A DNA stretch of 64,000 bases, taken from positions 124,001-188,000 of the forward strand of contig JAWKHH010000001.1 in assembly GCA_041394945.1 (NCBI GenBank). The letters are read 5' to 3'. The position numbers were made by a program, and so were the translations under genes. Below, in pieces: positions 9,304-16,846 of this stretch; positions within the stretch are counted from its first letter, which is position 1; each line of letters starts with the position of its first letter. Source of the DNA: Bryobacteraceae bacterium. Lineage in GTDB: Bacteria; Acidobacteriota; Terriglobia; Bryobacterales; Bryobacteraceae. The notes under the pieces are model-generated. The model was not told the DNA's origin and did not search any database. It saw nothing but the letters and a program-made list of their open reading frames with translations.

Positions 9304-9473
9304 AGTCCCGCGCCCCGAAGGAACGAACTGGGGCGCCACCGTGTCAGGCTTCCACAGTCTCCAAAACAAAACAGCGGAACTTCGTGTTGATTTCGCTGGA
9401 CATCCAGTCTTGGTAATCTAGTTGCAACTGACTGTTGTCGTTGGGACGAATTCAATTGAAACGGAGCACGCCG

Positions 9474-12400
9474 ATGATCCGCGATTTGCGCAGCCTTCTC
9501 CTCCTCTCTGGATTGCTCGTCGGCATTGCAATGCCGGGCGCAGGCCAGGTCACGATCTCCGCCACGCCGACGGACATCCAGTTCTACCACCAGCGCGGAA
9601 CCTCTCCGCAGGCCACCGCCCGCACGGTGACCGTTTCATTTTCCAATTCGGTGGCGAGCAACCTGACGCTTTCCTTCCTGGGTACGGGGAATTGGCTTTT
9701 CGTGCAGACCGGGCCGCGGGTGGCGACGACCGGGTACCAATTCGACATCATCCCCGCGATCCCCACCGGTCCGGCTGCCCTGCCGGTTGGAGTCTATCGC
9801 GCTGAGGTGGCGATTACGGCCGAAGGAGCCGCCCCGTTTAAGGTCAACATCACGCTGACGATCTCCGACCAGCCGTTGATTTTCGCGAATGAATCCGCGC
9901 TCGAATTTGTCTACGCCATCAATTCCCCATCCGCGCCCCCTAGCAGGGCGGTGACGCTTTCGGCGACAACCTCGGGCATCGCGTTCACGGCCGCGGCTAT
10001 CCCGAACCAGGGGGCCGGCTGGCTGAGCGTCTCTCCGACCAGCGGAACCACCAACACGATTGTCACCGTCTCGGTGAATCCGGCCGGCCTCGTCGCGGGA
10101 ACATACACAGGCACCATCGCGGTATCGGCGGCCAGCGCCGGCAATACAGTGAACATACCCGTCACCTTCCGGGTGCTTGATCAATTGCTGCTCACCGTCA
10201 GCCCAACATCCATGCAGTTCGATCAGCAGGTGGGCGGACCATCTCCGCCGGCACAGATCCTCTCAGTGGCCACCAGCGGAGTCAGCGTTGTCTACTCGAC
10301 ATCGGCCACCACGCAAAGTGGCGGCGCCTGGCTCGGGGTGGCGCCGCTATCGGGGACCTCTCCGGCCAACCTGAGCGTGACAGTGACGCCCGCCGGGCTC
10401 ACCCCGGGCACATACAACGGAACCGTGCGTGTCACCGCCGCCAACACCGCCAACTCCACCGTCGACATTCCGGTTACCCTTCGCGTGACCAACGATCCGC
10501 TGCTGCGCGTCGCGCCGTCCACCCTAGTCTTCACCTACCAGACCAACGGATCGCTGCCCGAAGGCCGCGCAATCGTCGTTTCCAACGGGACCAACACGTC
10601 CGCCCCGATCACCATCGCCACTTCCGGCGTTTCGTGGCTCGGCGTCTCGCCGACGTCGGCCAATACGCCGATGGCCGTGGTGGTAACGGTGAATCCAGCG
10701 GGACTTGCTCCGGGCATTCACGTCGCCACCATCAACATCTCGGGCGGCGGGTCGAGCACGCCGGTAGTGGTCCCCGTGAACCTCATCGTCAGTACCAGTC
10801 CTGTGCTGCGGTTCTCCACCGCCCAGTTGAACTTCGTCCACACCATCAACGGCGCCAACCCTCCCCCGCAGGCCATCGCCGTTTCGAGCAGCGGCGCCGA
10901 AGCGCCTTTCAACTTCTCCACTTCCACCGCAACCGGCGGGACGTGGCTGAATGTCACCCAGTCCGCGAACGTGACGGCGGCCAATATGACGGTTTCCGTA
11001 AACCCGGCCGGGCTCACAGCGGGCGTCTACAACGGGCAAATCTCCTTCGCCACCACGGAAGCCGGCGCCACCGCCATCACGATTCCGGTTCAGCTCACCG
11101 TGAGCGCCAACCCATTGATCCGCGTGCCCACGGATCCGCTGCGATTCCAATTCAATACCGCAACCGCCTTCCCGCCGTCGCAGAGCCTCCTGGTGGATAG
11201 CTCGGCGGGTGCGTTTACCTTCGGCGCCACCGCCGTGCCCACCACGGGCAACTCGTGGCTCGTCGTCGGGCAGTCCGGAAATATCTCCGGCTCGAACATC
11301 CAGGTGGGCGCCAACCCGCAGAACCTGGCGCAGGGCATCTACTCCGGCGTCATCGCCATCGACTCACCCGGAGCCGCCAACAGCCCGCAACTCGTGCCGG
11401 CCATCCTCGGCGTGTCGTCGTCGGTAGACCTGGTCGTCGCGCCGCAAGCGATGGCGTTCGACTACACGCCGGGGACGGCGGTTCCGGCGGCGCAGCCCAT
11501 CTCACTCACCACGCCGAACACCGTCGTCAACTACAGCGCCACCGCGGCCACGATATCCGGCGGCAGTTGGCTCTCGGTCTCGCCGACCGGCGGCGTCTCC
11601 CCGGCCACGTTGAACGTCTCGGTCAACCCGCAGAATCTGACGCCGGGCACCTACGCCGGGTCGATCACCATTACCTCGGCGCAGGCCACCACGCCGCGCG
11701 TCGTGCAGGTGACGCTCACTGTCCGGCAGGCCGCGCCGACGCTCGTCCTCAGCCGCGACGCATTGAGCTTCGCCTTCACGCCGGGTTCGGCCGTGCCGGC
11801 CGCGCAGCAGGTGCAGGTGACGTCATCGAGCGACGCAGTCACCTTCTCCGGTGCCGTTAGCACCACCACCGGGGGCCAATGGCTCACTTCGCAGGCCACC
11901 TCGGCCACCACGCCCTCCACCCTGACGATCGCGGTGAACCCGACAGGATTGACGCCCGGCGTCTACACCGGCATGGTCACCATCACCTCCACCACGAACT
12001 CGTCGAACACCCGCGCGGTGAACGTCACGCTCACGGTGGCGTCGATCCCGTCGCCGGCCGTCACCAACATCGTGCACGCCGCCTCGTTCGCGCCCACGGC
12101 CGCCGTCCCTGGGCTGATCTTCACCATCCAGGGCTCGAACCTGGGACCCACGACGCCGCTCGAAACGCGCCTCACCGCGGCCGGCCTCGTCGACACCACG
12201 CTGGGCGGAGTGCGCGTGCTCTTCGATGGCATCGCCGCGCCGTTGCTCTATGTCTCGCCGACGCAGATCAACGGCGTGATGCCGTACGGAGTGTCCGGCA
12301 GAGCCACCGTGCGCGTCCAAGTGCAGTACCAAGGCGTGACTTCGGATAGCCGCGAGTTGCGCGTGGCGGACGCCAACCCCGGCATCTTCCTGCTAAACCA

Positions 12401-12770
12401 AGCCGGCCAGGGCGCCATCCTCAACGCCGACAACTCCGTGAACGGCGCGGGACGACCTGCCGACCGCGGCCGCGCGATTGTCATCTATGCAACCGGCGAA
12501 GGGCAGACGTCGCCGTTCGGCCAGGACGGCGCCGTACCCACCGGCGCGGCAAACTCACCCCTGCGCGCTCCACTTCTGCCGGTAACGGTCGAAATCGGCG
12601 GCGTCCAGGCCACCGTGCTTTATGCGGGCTCCGCGCCTCAGTTAGTGGCCGGCGTGTTGCAAATCAACGCGATCGTGCCGGAGAACGCCCCCACCGGATC
12701 GAACGTCTCCATCCGGGTGAGGGTGGGTGCATTCGCCAGCCCGCCTGGTGTAACCGTCGCGATTCGCTAA
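9474..12770 (+). CDS. Secreted tandem Ig-like (BACON-type) repeat protein with C-terminal TIGR03437 domain
   Basis: This is an exported protein of 1098 residues. ATG 9474 is chosen over the in-frame TTG at 9435 because a GGAG lies 8 bases upstream and a signal peptide (ending near MPGAGQ) follows at once. The body holds about eight repeats of 85-105 residues, each ending in a line such as SVNPAGLTPGTYNG, preceded by WLSVSPTSG-type sequence; this is the BACON-like fold pattern. The last 230 residues, from about NIVHAASFAPTAAVPG through PTQINGVMPYGVSG to the end, match the domain I know as TIGR03437, which is abundant in Solibacter. A surface adhesion or matrix role is inferred. A strong hairpin follows the stop codon. 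Confidence 0.85.
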   Translation: MIRDLRSLLLLSGLLVGIAMPGAGQVTISATPTDIQFYHQRGTSPQATARTVTVSFSNSVASNLTLSFLGTGNWLFVQTGPRVATTGYQFDIIPAIPTGPAALPVGVYRAEVAITAEGAAPFKVNITLTISDQPLIFANESALEFVYAINSPSAPPSRAVTLSATTSGIAFTAAAIPNQGAGWLSVSPTSGTTNTIVTVSVNPAGLVAGTYTGTIAVSAASAGNTVNIPVTFRVLDQLLLTVSPTSMQFDQQVGGPSPPAQILSVATSGVSVVYSTSATTQSGGAWLGVAPLSGTSPANLSVTVTPAGLTPGTYNGTVRVTAANTANSTVDIPVTLRVTNDPLLRVAPSTLVFTYQTNGSLPEGRAIVVSNGTNTSAPITIATSGVSWLGVSPTSANTPMAVVVTVNPAGLAPGIHVATINISGGGSSTPVVVPVNLIVSTSPVLRFSTAQLNFVHTINGANPPPQAIAVSSSGAEAPFNFSTSTATGGTWLNVTQSANVTAANMTVSVNPAGLTAGVYNGQISFATTEAGATAITIPVQLTVSANPLIRVPTDPLRFQFNTATAFPPSQSLLVDSSAGAFTFGATAVPTTGNSWLVVGQSGNISGSNIQVGANPQNLAQGIYSGVIAIDSPGAANSPQLVPAILGVSSSVDLVVAPQAMAFDYTPGTAVPAAQPISLTTPNTVVNYSATAATISGGSWLSVSPTGGVSPATLNVSVNPQNLTPGTYAGSITITSAQATTPRVVQVTLTVRQAAPTLVLSRDALSFAFTPGSAVPAAQQVQVTSSSDAVTFSGAVSTTTGGQWLTSQATSATTPSTLTIAVNPTGLTPGVYTGMVTITSTTNSSNTRAVNVTLTVASIPSPAVTNIVHAASFAPTAAVPGLIFTIQGSNLGPTTPLETRLTAAGLVDTTLGGVRVLFDGIAAPLLYVSPTQINGVMPYGVSGRATVRVQVQYQGVTSDSRELRVADANPGIFLLNQAGQGAILNADNSVNGAGRPADRGRAIVIYATGEGQTSPFGQDGAVPTGAANSPLRAPLLPVTVEIGGVQATVLYAGSAPQLVAGVLQINAIVPENAPTGSNVSIRVRVGAFASPPGVTVAIR

Positions 12771-12780
12771 GGTAATTCCC

Positions 12781-12807
12781 GGAGGAGCCCGCAAACTGGG
12801 CTCCTCC
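12781..12807 (+). terminator. Hairpin after the Ig-repeat gene
   Basis: A perfect 10-bp GC-rich stem (GGAGGAGCCC with GGGCTCCTCC) around a 7-base loop begins 10 bases after the stop codon at 12770. There is no T-tract, so it may be a weak intrinsic terminator or a 3'-end stabilising structure. Confidence 0.6.
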
Positions 12808-12921
12808 ATCTCCGGATCTTAGTAGGAGCCTTCCCCGAAAGGTTCCCGTCAGGTCCCCAACGCCGTCCGCGCGAACCTGCAAAGATGGACTGTCGCTGAG
12901 ATTTACAAAACTCCGATACTA

Positions 12922-12951
12922 ATCTCTACGGTCGAAACCGTCGATAGAGAT
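12922..12951 (+). promoter_or_regulatory. Inverted repeat upstream of the 149-residue unknown gene
   Basis: ATCTCTA-CGGT-CGAA-ACCG, then a 4-base bulge and TAGAGAT, can form a stem of 7 + 4 bp with a tetraloop, ending 17 bases before GTG 12969. An extra GAGATT at 12898-12903 lies 17 bases upstream of the AATCTC half-site. The half-sites resemble the dyad in front of the nearby rrf2 gene, so an operator is possible; a leader hairpin is the alternative. Confidence 0.4.
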
Positions 12952-12968
12952 AGTGGTCTGAGTTTGCT

Positions 12969-13418
12969 GTGAATCTCATCAATCAGGCGGGAACACAACT
13001 CGAACTTACCGCTGCTGAGTGGAGTGAGATGCTGCATGTGGCGGTTCTACACGGTTGGACACCGCAAGGGACCTTCACACCGCCTCTCGATTTCGACCGC
13101 CCTCAACAGGCACGGTGGGAGGGCCACTACGACACGCCCACCGGGCAGATGGTGATCCGCGGAGACGCCGAGCGGCTGGCCCTTGCGTTGGAGTCCGCAA
13201 CGGCCCCGCCGGCTTCCTTCCATATCGCCACGAGCGAACTGGTGCACGAAACGATCCGTTTCCTGCGCAGCGGCCCGTTCCTGGTCACCGGCCCGCCGCC
13301 AGGGCTGGAGGCTCCCCCGTTCGATCACCAGCTTCTGTCGCTCCACAACGTCCTGGCCGAAGAGCCGGCGACAGTGGAAGACAAAGTGGCGCCACCCGCC
13401 AAAACCGGCGCGCGCTAG
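12969..13418 (+). CDS. Hypothetical protein, 149 residues
   Basis: I do not recognise this protein. It is predicted soluble, with no signal peptide or membrane segment, and carries an alternation of charged and hydrophobic residues through LTAAEWSEMLHVAVLHGW and then a proline-rich tail (GPPPGLEAPP). The start is GTG 12969; an alternative ATG at 13029 would drop the first 20 residues. It is preceded by the inverted repeat at 12922-12951, and its last four bases overlap the 3' end of cysK on the other strand. Codon use looks like the neighbours, so I consider it a real gene. Function unknown. Confidence 0.6.
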   Translation: MNLINQAGTQLELTAAEWSEMLHVAVLHGWTPQGTFTPPLDFDRPQQARWEGHYDTPTGQMVIRGDAERLALALESATAPPASFHIATSELVHETIRFLRSGPFLVTGPPPGLEAPPFDHQLLSLHNVLAEEPATVEDKVAPPAKTGAR

Positions 13419-14371
13419 TCGTTCACCAGTCCCTCGAACAACACCGAGGTCAGGTACCGTTCCCCACTGTCCGGCAAAATCACCACTACATTCTTCCCTT
13501 CCATCTCCGGAGCCGCCGCCACCCGCACCGCTGCCGATACGGCTGCCCCACAGGAGATTCCGCACAGGATCCCCTCCTCCTTCGCCAGGCGCCGCGCCAT
13601 CTCAATCGCCTCTTCATTGGTCACCTGCTCCACCCGGTCCAACATGCTCAGGTCGAGCGTGTCCGGGATGAACCCGGCGCCGATCCCCTGAATCTTGTGC
13701 GGACCCGGCTTCAGCACCTGTCCGATGCGCGTCTGCGTGATCACCGGGCTCGCCGCCGGCTCCACGCCCACCGATACGATCTTCCGCTTCTTCTCGTTCT
13801 TGAAGTATCGTGACACGCCGGTGATGGTCCCGCCGGTCCCAATGCCGGATACGAAAACGTCCAGCTTGCCGTCAAGATCGTCCCAGATCTCCGGACCGGT
13901 AGTCTTGAAGTGAATCTCCGGATTGGCCGGATTCTTGAATTGCTGGAGCAGTACGTAGCGGTCCGGATCCGACGCCGCCGCCTGCTCGGCCGCCTGTATC
14001 GCCCCCTTCATCCCCTGTGACCCATCGGTGAGCACCAGCCGCGCGCCGAACGCCCGCAGCACCTTGCGCCGCTCCACCGACATCGTCTCCGGCATGGTCA
14101 GCGTGATCGCGTACCCGCGAGCCGCGGCCACGAACGCGAGCGCGATGCCGGTATTGCCGCTGGTGGGCTCGATCAGCTCCTTACCCGCCTTCAGCACTCC
14201 GCGCCTTTCGGCGTCCCAGATCATCGACGCGCCAATCCGGCACTTCACCGAGTAGGCGGGGTTGCGCCCCTCGATCTTGGCGATCACGTTCGCCTTCAGC
14301 CCCTTGGTCACCCTCGACAGGCGCACCATCGGTGTGCGTCCGATACTCAGCGAATTATCGTCGTAAATCAC
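13415..14371 (-). CDS. cysK: Cysteine synthase A (O-acetylserine sulfhydrylase)
   Basis: CysK makes L-cysteine from O-acetyl-L-serine and sulfide using pyridoxal phosphate. GTG 14371 is taken as the start: the protein then begins with YDDNSLSIGRTPMVRLSRV like other CysK proteins, has a GGAG upstream, and no longer overlaps the rrf2 gene. Visible features are the PLP lysine at residue 43 (NPAYSVKCRIGA), the substrate loop TSGNTGIALA, the PLP phosphate loop GIGTGGTITG, and KIQGIGAGFIP. The length of 318 residues is normal. It lies 22 bases downstream of an Rrf2 regulator on the same strand, a pairing that recalls the CymR-CysK cysteine regulon of Bacillus. Confidence 0.93.
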   Translation of the reverse strand: MIYDDNSLSIGRTPMVRLSRVTKGLKANVIAKIEGRNPAYSVKCRIGASMIWDAERRGVLKAGKELIEPTSGNTGIALAFVAAARGYAITLTMPETMSVERRKVLRAFGARLVLTDGSQGMKGAIQAAEQAAASDPDRYVLLQQFKNPANPEIHFKTTGPEIWDDLDGKLDVFVSGIGTGGTITGVSRYFKNEKKRKIVSVGVEPAASPVITQTRIGQVLKPGPHKIQGIGAGFIPDTLDLSMLDRVEQVTNEEAIEMARRLAKEEGILCGISCGAAVSAAVRVAAAPEMEGKNVVVILPDSGERYLTSVLFEGLVND

Positions 14372-14393
14372 AGTATTTCCGCTCCAATCGAAA

Positions 14394-14819
14394 TCAAATG
14401 TCCCAGGTGGGCACGTACTTGGATTGCCGCTCGGTCCACTGCCGCGCGAGCTCGGCAAACGTGGTCTGGTCGAGAATCCCCGAAACGGCCCGCTCCACCT
14501 CGCCCCACATCTTCCCGAACGGACCGTCGGCCCGCCCGGCCCTCTGCCGCCGCGTCCCTTCCACGTGCCGCAGCACTTCTCCCACGGTTACCGTACCGGA
14601 CGGACGCGCCAGCAGATAACCCCCATCGGCGCCGCGCTTGGATTCGACAAAACCGCCCTGCTTCAACCCGGCCAGGATCAATTCCAGGAACTTCTGGGGG
14701 ATTTTCTGCCGCTTCGCGATCGCGGCGATCTTCACCGGCTGCCCTTCCCGCTGCAGCGCCAGGTCCAGGACGGCGCGCAAGGCGTAGTCGCCTTTCACAG
14801 AGATGTTCAGAGGTCCCAA
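14394..14819 (-). CDS. Rrf2-family transcriptional regulator, CymR-like
   Basis: This 141-residue winged-helix DNA-binding protein has the Rrf2 N-terminal signature (ISVKGDYALRAVLDLA), the recognition region AIAKRQKIPQKFLELIL, and the wing KRGADGGYLLARP. It contains no cysteine at all, so unlike IscR or NsrR it cannot carry an iron-sulfur cluster. The start is a TTG at 14819 with a GGAG eight bases upstream; no ATG fits. With cysK directly downstream, it is likely a cysteine-metabolism repressor comparable to CymR, which senses through CysK. That role is inferred from gene order and family. An inverted repeat covering its ribosome binding site suggests autoregulation. Confidence 0.88.
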   Translation of the reverse strand: MGPLNISVKGDYALRAVLDLALQREGQPVKIAAIAKRQKIPQKFLELILAGLKQGGFVESKRGADGGYLLARPSGTVTVGEVLRHVEGTRRQRAGRADGPFGKMWGEVERAVSGILDQTTFAELARQWTERQSKYVPTWDI

Positions 14820-14825
14820 ACCCGC

Positions 14826-14850
14826 AATCTCCTATTCCCTACTAGAGATT
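14826..14850 (-). promoter_or_regulatory. Operator-like dyad AATCTC-N13-GAGATT over the rrf2 ribosome binding site
   Basis: A 25-bp interrupted palindrome with perfect 6-bp arms lies 7 bases upstream of the rrf2 TTG start. Its proximal arm contains the GGAG used as Shine-Dalgarno. Dyads of about this length are typical Rrf2 targets, so binding here could repress rrf2-cysK. It also lies 43 bases upstream of the divergent oxidoreductase gene. Confidence 0.5.
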
Positions 14851-14880
14851 ACAAAAACGGCGCGGTCGCGTCAACTCCGA

Positions 14881-14886
14881 TACACT
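14881..14886 (+). promoter_or_regulatory. Candidate -10 element TACACT, six bases before ATG 14893
   Basis: TACACT ends six bases before the start codon of the oxidoreductase gene, giving a predicted leaderless or near-leaderless transcript. No convincing Shine-Dalgarno is present between the two, and no clear -35 hexamer is visible. Confidence 0.4.
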
Positions 14887-14892
14887 GAGTGC

Positions 14893-16212
14893 ATGCCAAA
14901 TCGCCGCAGATTCCTCAGCGCCGCCGGCGTGGGAACGCTATTCACACTCGCCGGGCCGGGACCGAAGGTGAAAGCCGCGGGCTCGGCGAACGACCGGATT
15001 TCGCTCGGGTTCATCGGATCAGGCATCCGCGGCACGGGCCTGATCAATGAATTCAAACGCGTGCAAGGTCTGCGTTTTCCCGCCGTTTGCGATCTCTATG
15101 ACGGCTGCCTCGCCCGCGCCAAGGAACAGATCGCGGCCGATATCGCCGTCAGCAAGGACTACCGCGCCGTCCTCGACCGCAAGGATATCGACGCCGTGGT
15201 GATCGCCACGCCCGATCACCTGCATAAGAAACTGACCCTTGATGCCCTCTCGGCCGGCAAGCACGTCTACATCGAAAAGCCACTCACATGGAGCCTCGAC
15301 GAAGGCGCCGAAATCATCGAAGCGCAAAAGCGGTCCGGCAAGCTGCTCCAGGTTGGCTCCCAGGGCAAGACGTCGCCGCTCACGGCCAAGGCGCGCGAAC
15401 TGGTCCAATCCGGCGCGCTTGGCCAAGTGACGATGATCCGGCTCTCGAACCACCGGAACGACGCCCAGGGCGCATGGAAATACCCGGTTCCCCCCGATGC
15501 CTCCGGCCGCACCATCGCCTGGAGCAAGTTCCTGGGCGACCGCCCAAACCGCTCCTTCGACCCCGAGGTATTCTTCCAGTGGCGCCGCTGGTGGGAATTT
15601 TCCGGGGGCGTCGCCACCGATTTGTTCGTTCACCTGCTCACCTGGCTCCACGAGGTGATGAACGTTCAGGCTCCGGTCTCCGCCGTCTCGCAGGGTGGGC
15701 TCTACTATTGGAAGGACGGCCGCGACGTCCCCGATGTGCTCAACACCCTGTTCGAGTATAGGGAGGGATTCGTGGTGGATATGTACGTCCACCTGGCCAG
15801 CGCCTACCCCGAAGCGAACAACGTCATCCTCGGCACCAAGGCGGCTCTCACCTGGACCGACGATACCCTGTTCCTGCACCCGGAACCGGAAGACACCGGC
15901 GTCCAGGGCTACGGCACCATGCAATGGCCGAAGGCGGCCCGCGAACGCTACTACGTCTCGAAGGGCTGGCTGCCAAGCGGCCGTCCCAAGACGCCCCTGA
16001 CGGCGCCAAAGCCCATCCAGGAGATCAAGATCGAGCGCGGGCCTTCCCATGCCGAGTGGTTCATCATCTCCCTCCGCGACAACAAGCCGAGCCGTGAAAC
16101 GGCCGAAGAAGGCCACCTCGCCGCCGGCGCCGGCCACATCGCCAATATCGCTTACCGCAAGGGCCGAAAGATCGGTTGGGACTGGAAAACGGGCAAAATC
16201 ACCGAGGGTTAA
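14893..16212 (+). CDS. Tat-exported Gfo/Idh/MocA-family NAD(P)-dependent oxidoreductase
   Basis: ATG 14893 gives a 439-residue protein with a twin-arginine signal (NRRRFLSAAGVG), so it is probably exported already folded with its cofactor. The Rossmann fold begins at RISLGFIGSGIRGTGL (nucleotide-binding GxGxxG-like), followed by DAVVIATPDHLHKK and the family lysine in HVYIEKPLTWS. The C-terminal half carries the usual alpha/beta substrate domain. Family members oxidise or reduce sugars or inositols, and Tat-exported forms are common in Acidobacteria and Planctomycetes. The actual substrate is unknown. It is divergent from rrf2-cysK; the dyad between them could influence both. Confidence 0.88.
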   Translation: MPNRRRFLSAAGVGTLFTLAGPGPKVKAAGSANDRISLGFIGSGIRGTGLINEFKRVQGLRFPAVCDLYDGCLARAKEQIAADIAVSKDYRAVLDRKDIDAVVIATPDHLHKKLTLDALSAGKHVYIEKPLTWSLDEGAEIIEAQKRSGKLLQVGSQGKTSPLTAKARELVQSGALGQVTMIRLSNHRNDAQGAWKYPVPPDASGRTIAWSKFLGDRPNRSFDPEVFFQWRRWWEFSGGVATDLFVHLLTWLHEVMNVQAPVSAVSQGGLYYWKDGRDVPDVLNTLFEYREGFVVDMYVHLASAYPEANNVILGTKAALTWTDDTLFLHPEPEDTGVQGYGTMQWPKAARERYYVSKGWLPSGRPKTPLTAPKPIQEIKIERGPSHAEWFIISLRDNKPSRETAEEGHLAAGAGHIANIAYRKGRKIGWDWKTGKITEG

Positions 16213-16235
16213 GCCCGCAGTCACAGGAAGTTCGC

Positions 16236-16262
16236 AATATTAGTACTAGTATTATCAGTACT
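16236..16262. promoter_or_regulatory. AT-rich palindrome cluster around two AGTACT motifs
   Basis: In a 142-base gap of otherwise GC-rich DNA, an 18-bp nearly perfect palindrome (AATATTAGTACTAGTATT, one mismatched pair) is followed 15 bases later by a second AGTACT flanked by AT. The arrangement looks like tandem operator sites for a dimeric regulator, placed about 95-120 bases upstream of the next start codon. Confidence 0.4.
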
Positions 16263-16354
16263 ATATTCGTAAGTCACATCGACTCAGCAGGATTGCCGTG
16301 GTACTGTCTCGTTGTGAGTGCGGCCCGTCGCACGTAAACCAAGGAGGAACTACC

Positions 16355-16846
16355 ATGGCTTCGCCCATCCGTCTCGCCGGCAAACGTCCGGCTTTCCATG
16401 CAGCGCGTCCGTCGAACGGCGCCCGCGAACACGGCTTTTCCGCCCGCCACTTCGTAATTCCGGAATCGGACCGCGAGGCATTTGACCGTCTGCGAGACGA
16501 CTTCCTCGCCGACATCCGCCCGGCCGGCGAGTTGGAGCACCAGCTTTTCGATCAGGTGCTCGCCGCCTACTGGACGGTCCGCCGCTGCCGCCGGGCCGAG
16601 GCCACGCTCGCCGCGGCGCCGGACATCGACCCGCTGCTTGATCCCGAAGCCTCCGCCGCGCTTCGCCGCGTCCATGCACACCTTCGCCACAGCGAACGCG
16701 CCTATCGGATCGCACTCCGCCAATTGCTGGACGTGCAGTCGCGACGGCGAACGTTCCCGCGGAGTCGGCTCGCCGCCGACTTGGTCCAATCGCTGCAGAC
16801 GGCGCCGGCGAGGCAACCGTCCGGAGCCCTTACGAGTCTGGCGTAG
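16355..16846 (+). CDS. Hypothetical protein, 163 residues
   Basis: ATG 16355 has one of the best ribosome binding sites in the window (AAGGAGG), so this is a real gene. The soluble, helix-rich protein contains SNGAREHGFSARHFVIPESD followed by FDRLRDDFLADIRP and HQLFDQVLAAYWTVRR. From memory this resembles a short member of a protein family common in Acidobacteria whose members begin with an NGxxSHGP-type segment and then a helical region with conserved E and RR residues; its function is unknown to me. It is preceded by the AGTACT palindromes and overlaps the 3' end of the CPBP protease gene on the opposite strand by 17 bases. Confidence 0.7.
   Translation: MASPIRLAGKRPAFHAARPSNGAREHGFSARHFVIPESDREAFDRLRDDFLADIRPAGELEHQLFDQVLAAYWTVRRCRRAEATLAAAPDIDPLLDPEASAALRRVHAHLRHSERAYRIALRQLLDVQSRRRTFPRSRLAADLVQSLQTAPARQPSGALTSLA

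Noticed and set aside
9474..12770. Repeats in this region as a CRISPR array or DNA satellite
   Set aside because: The periodicity is at protein level (85-105 residue Ig-like units) with diverged DNA, in one long open frame with a signal peptide.
12781..12807. Hairpin as part of a small RNA gene
   Set aside because: Only a single stem right after a stop codon; no promoter or further structure seen.
14372..14458. 29-residue N-terminal extension of CysK
   Set aside because: It overlaps the rrf2 gene, lacks CysK similarity, and a GTG with GGAG gives the standard N-terminus.
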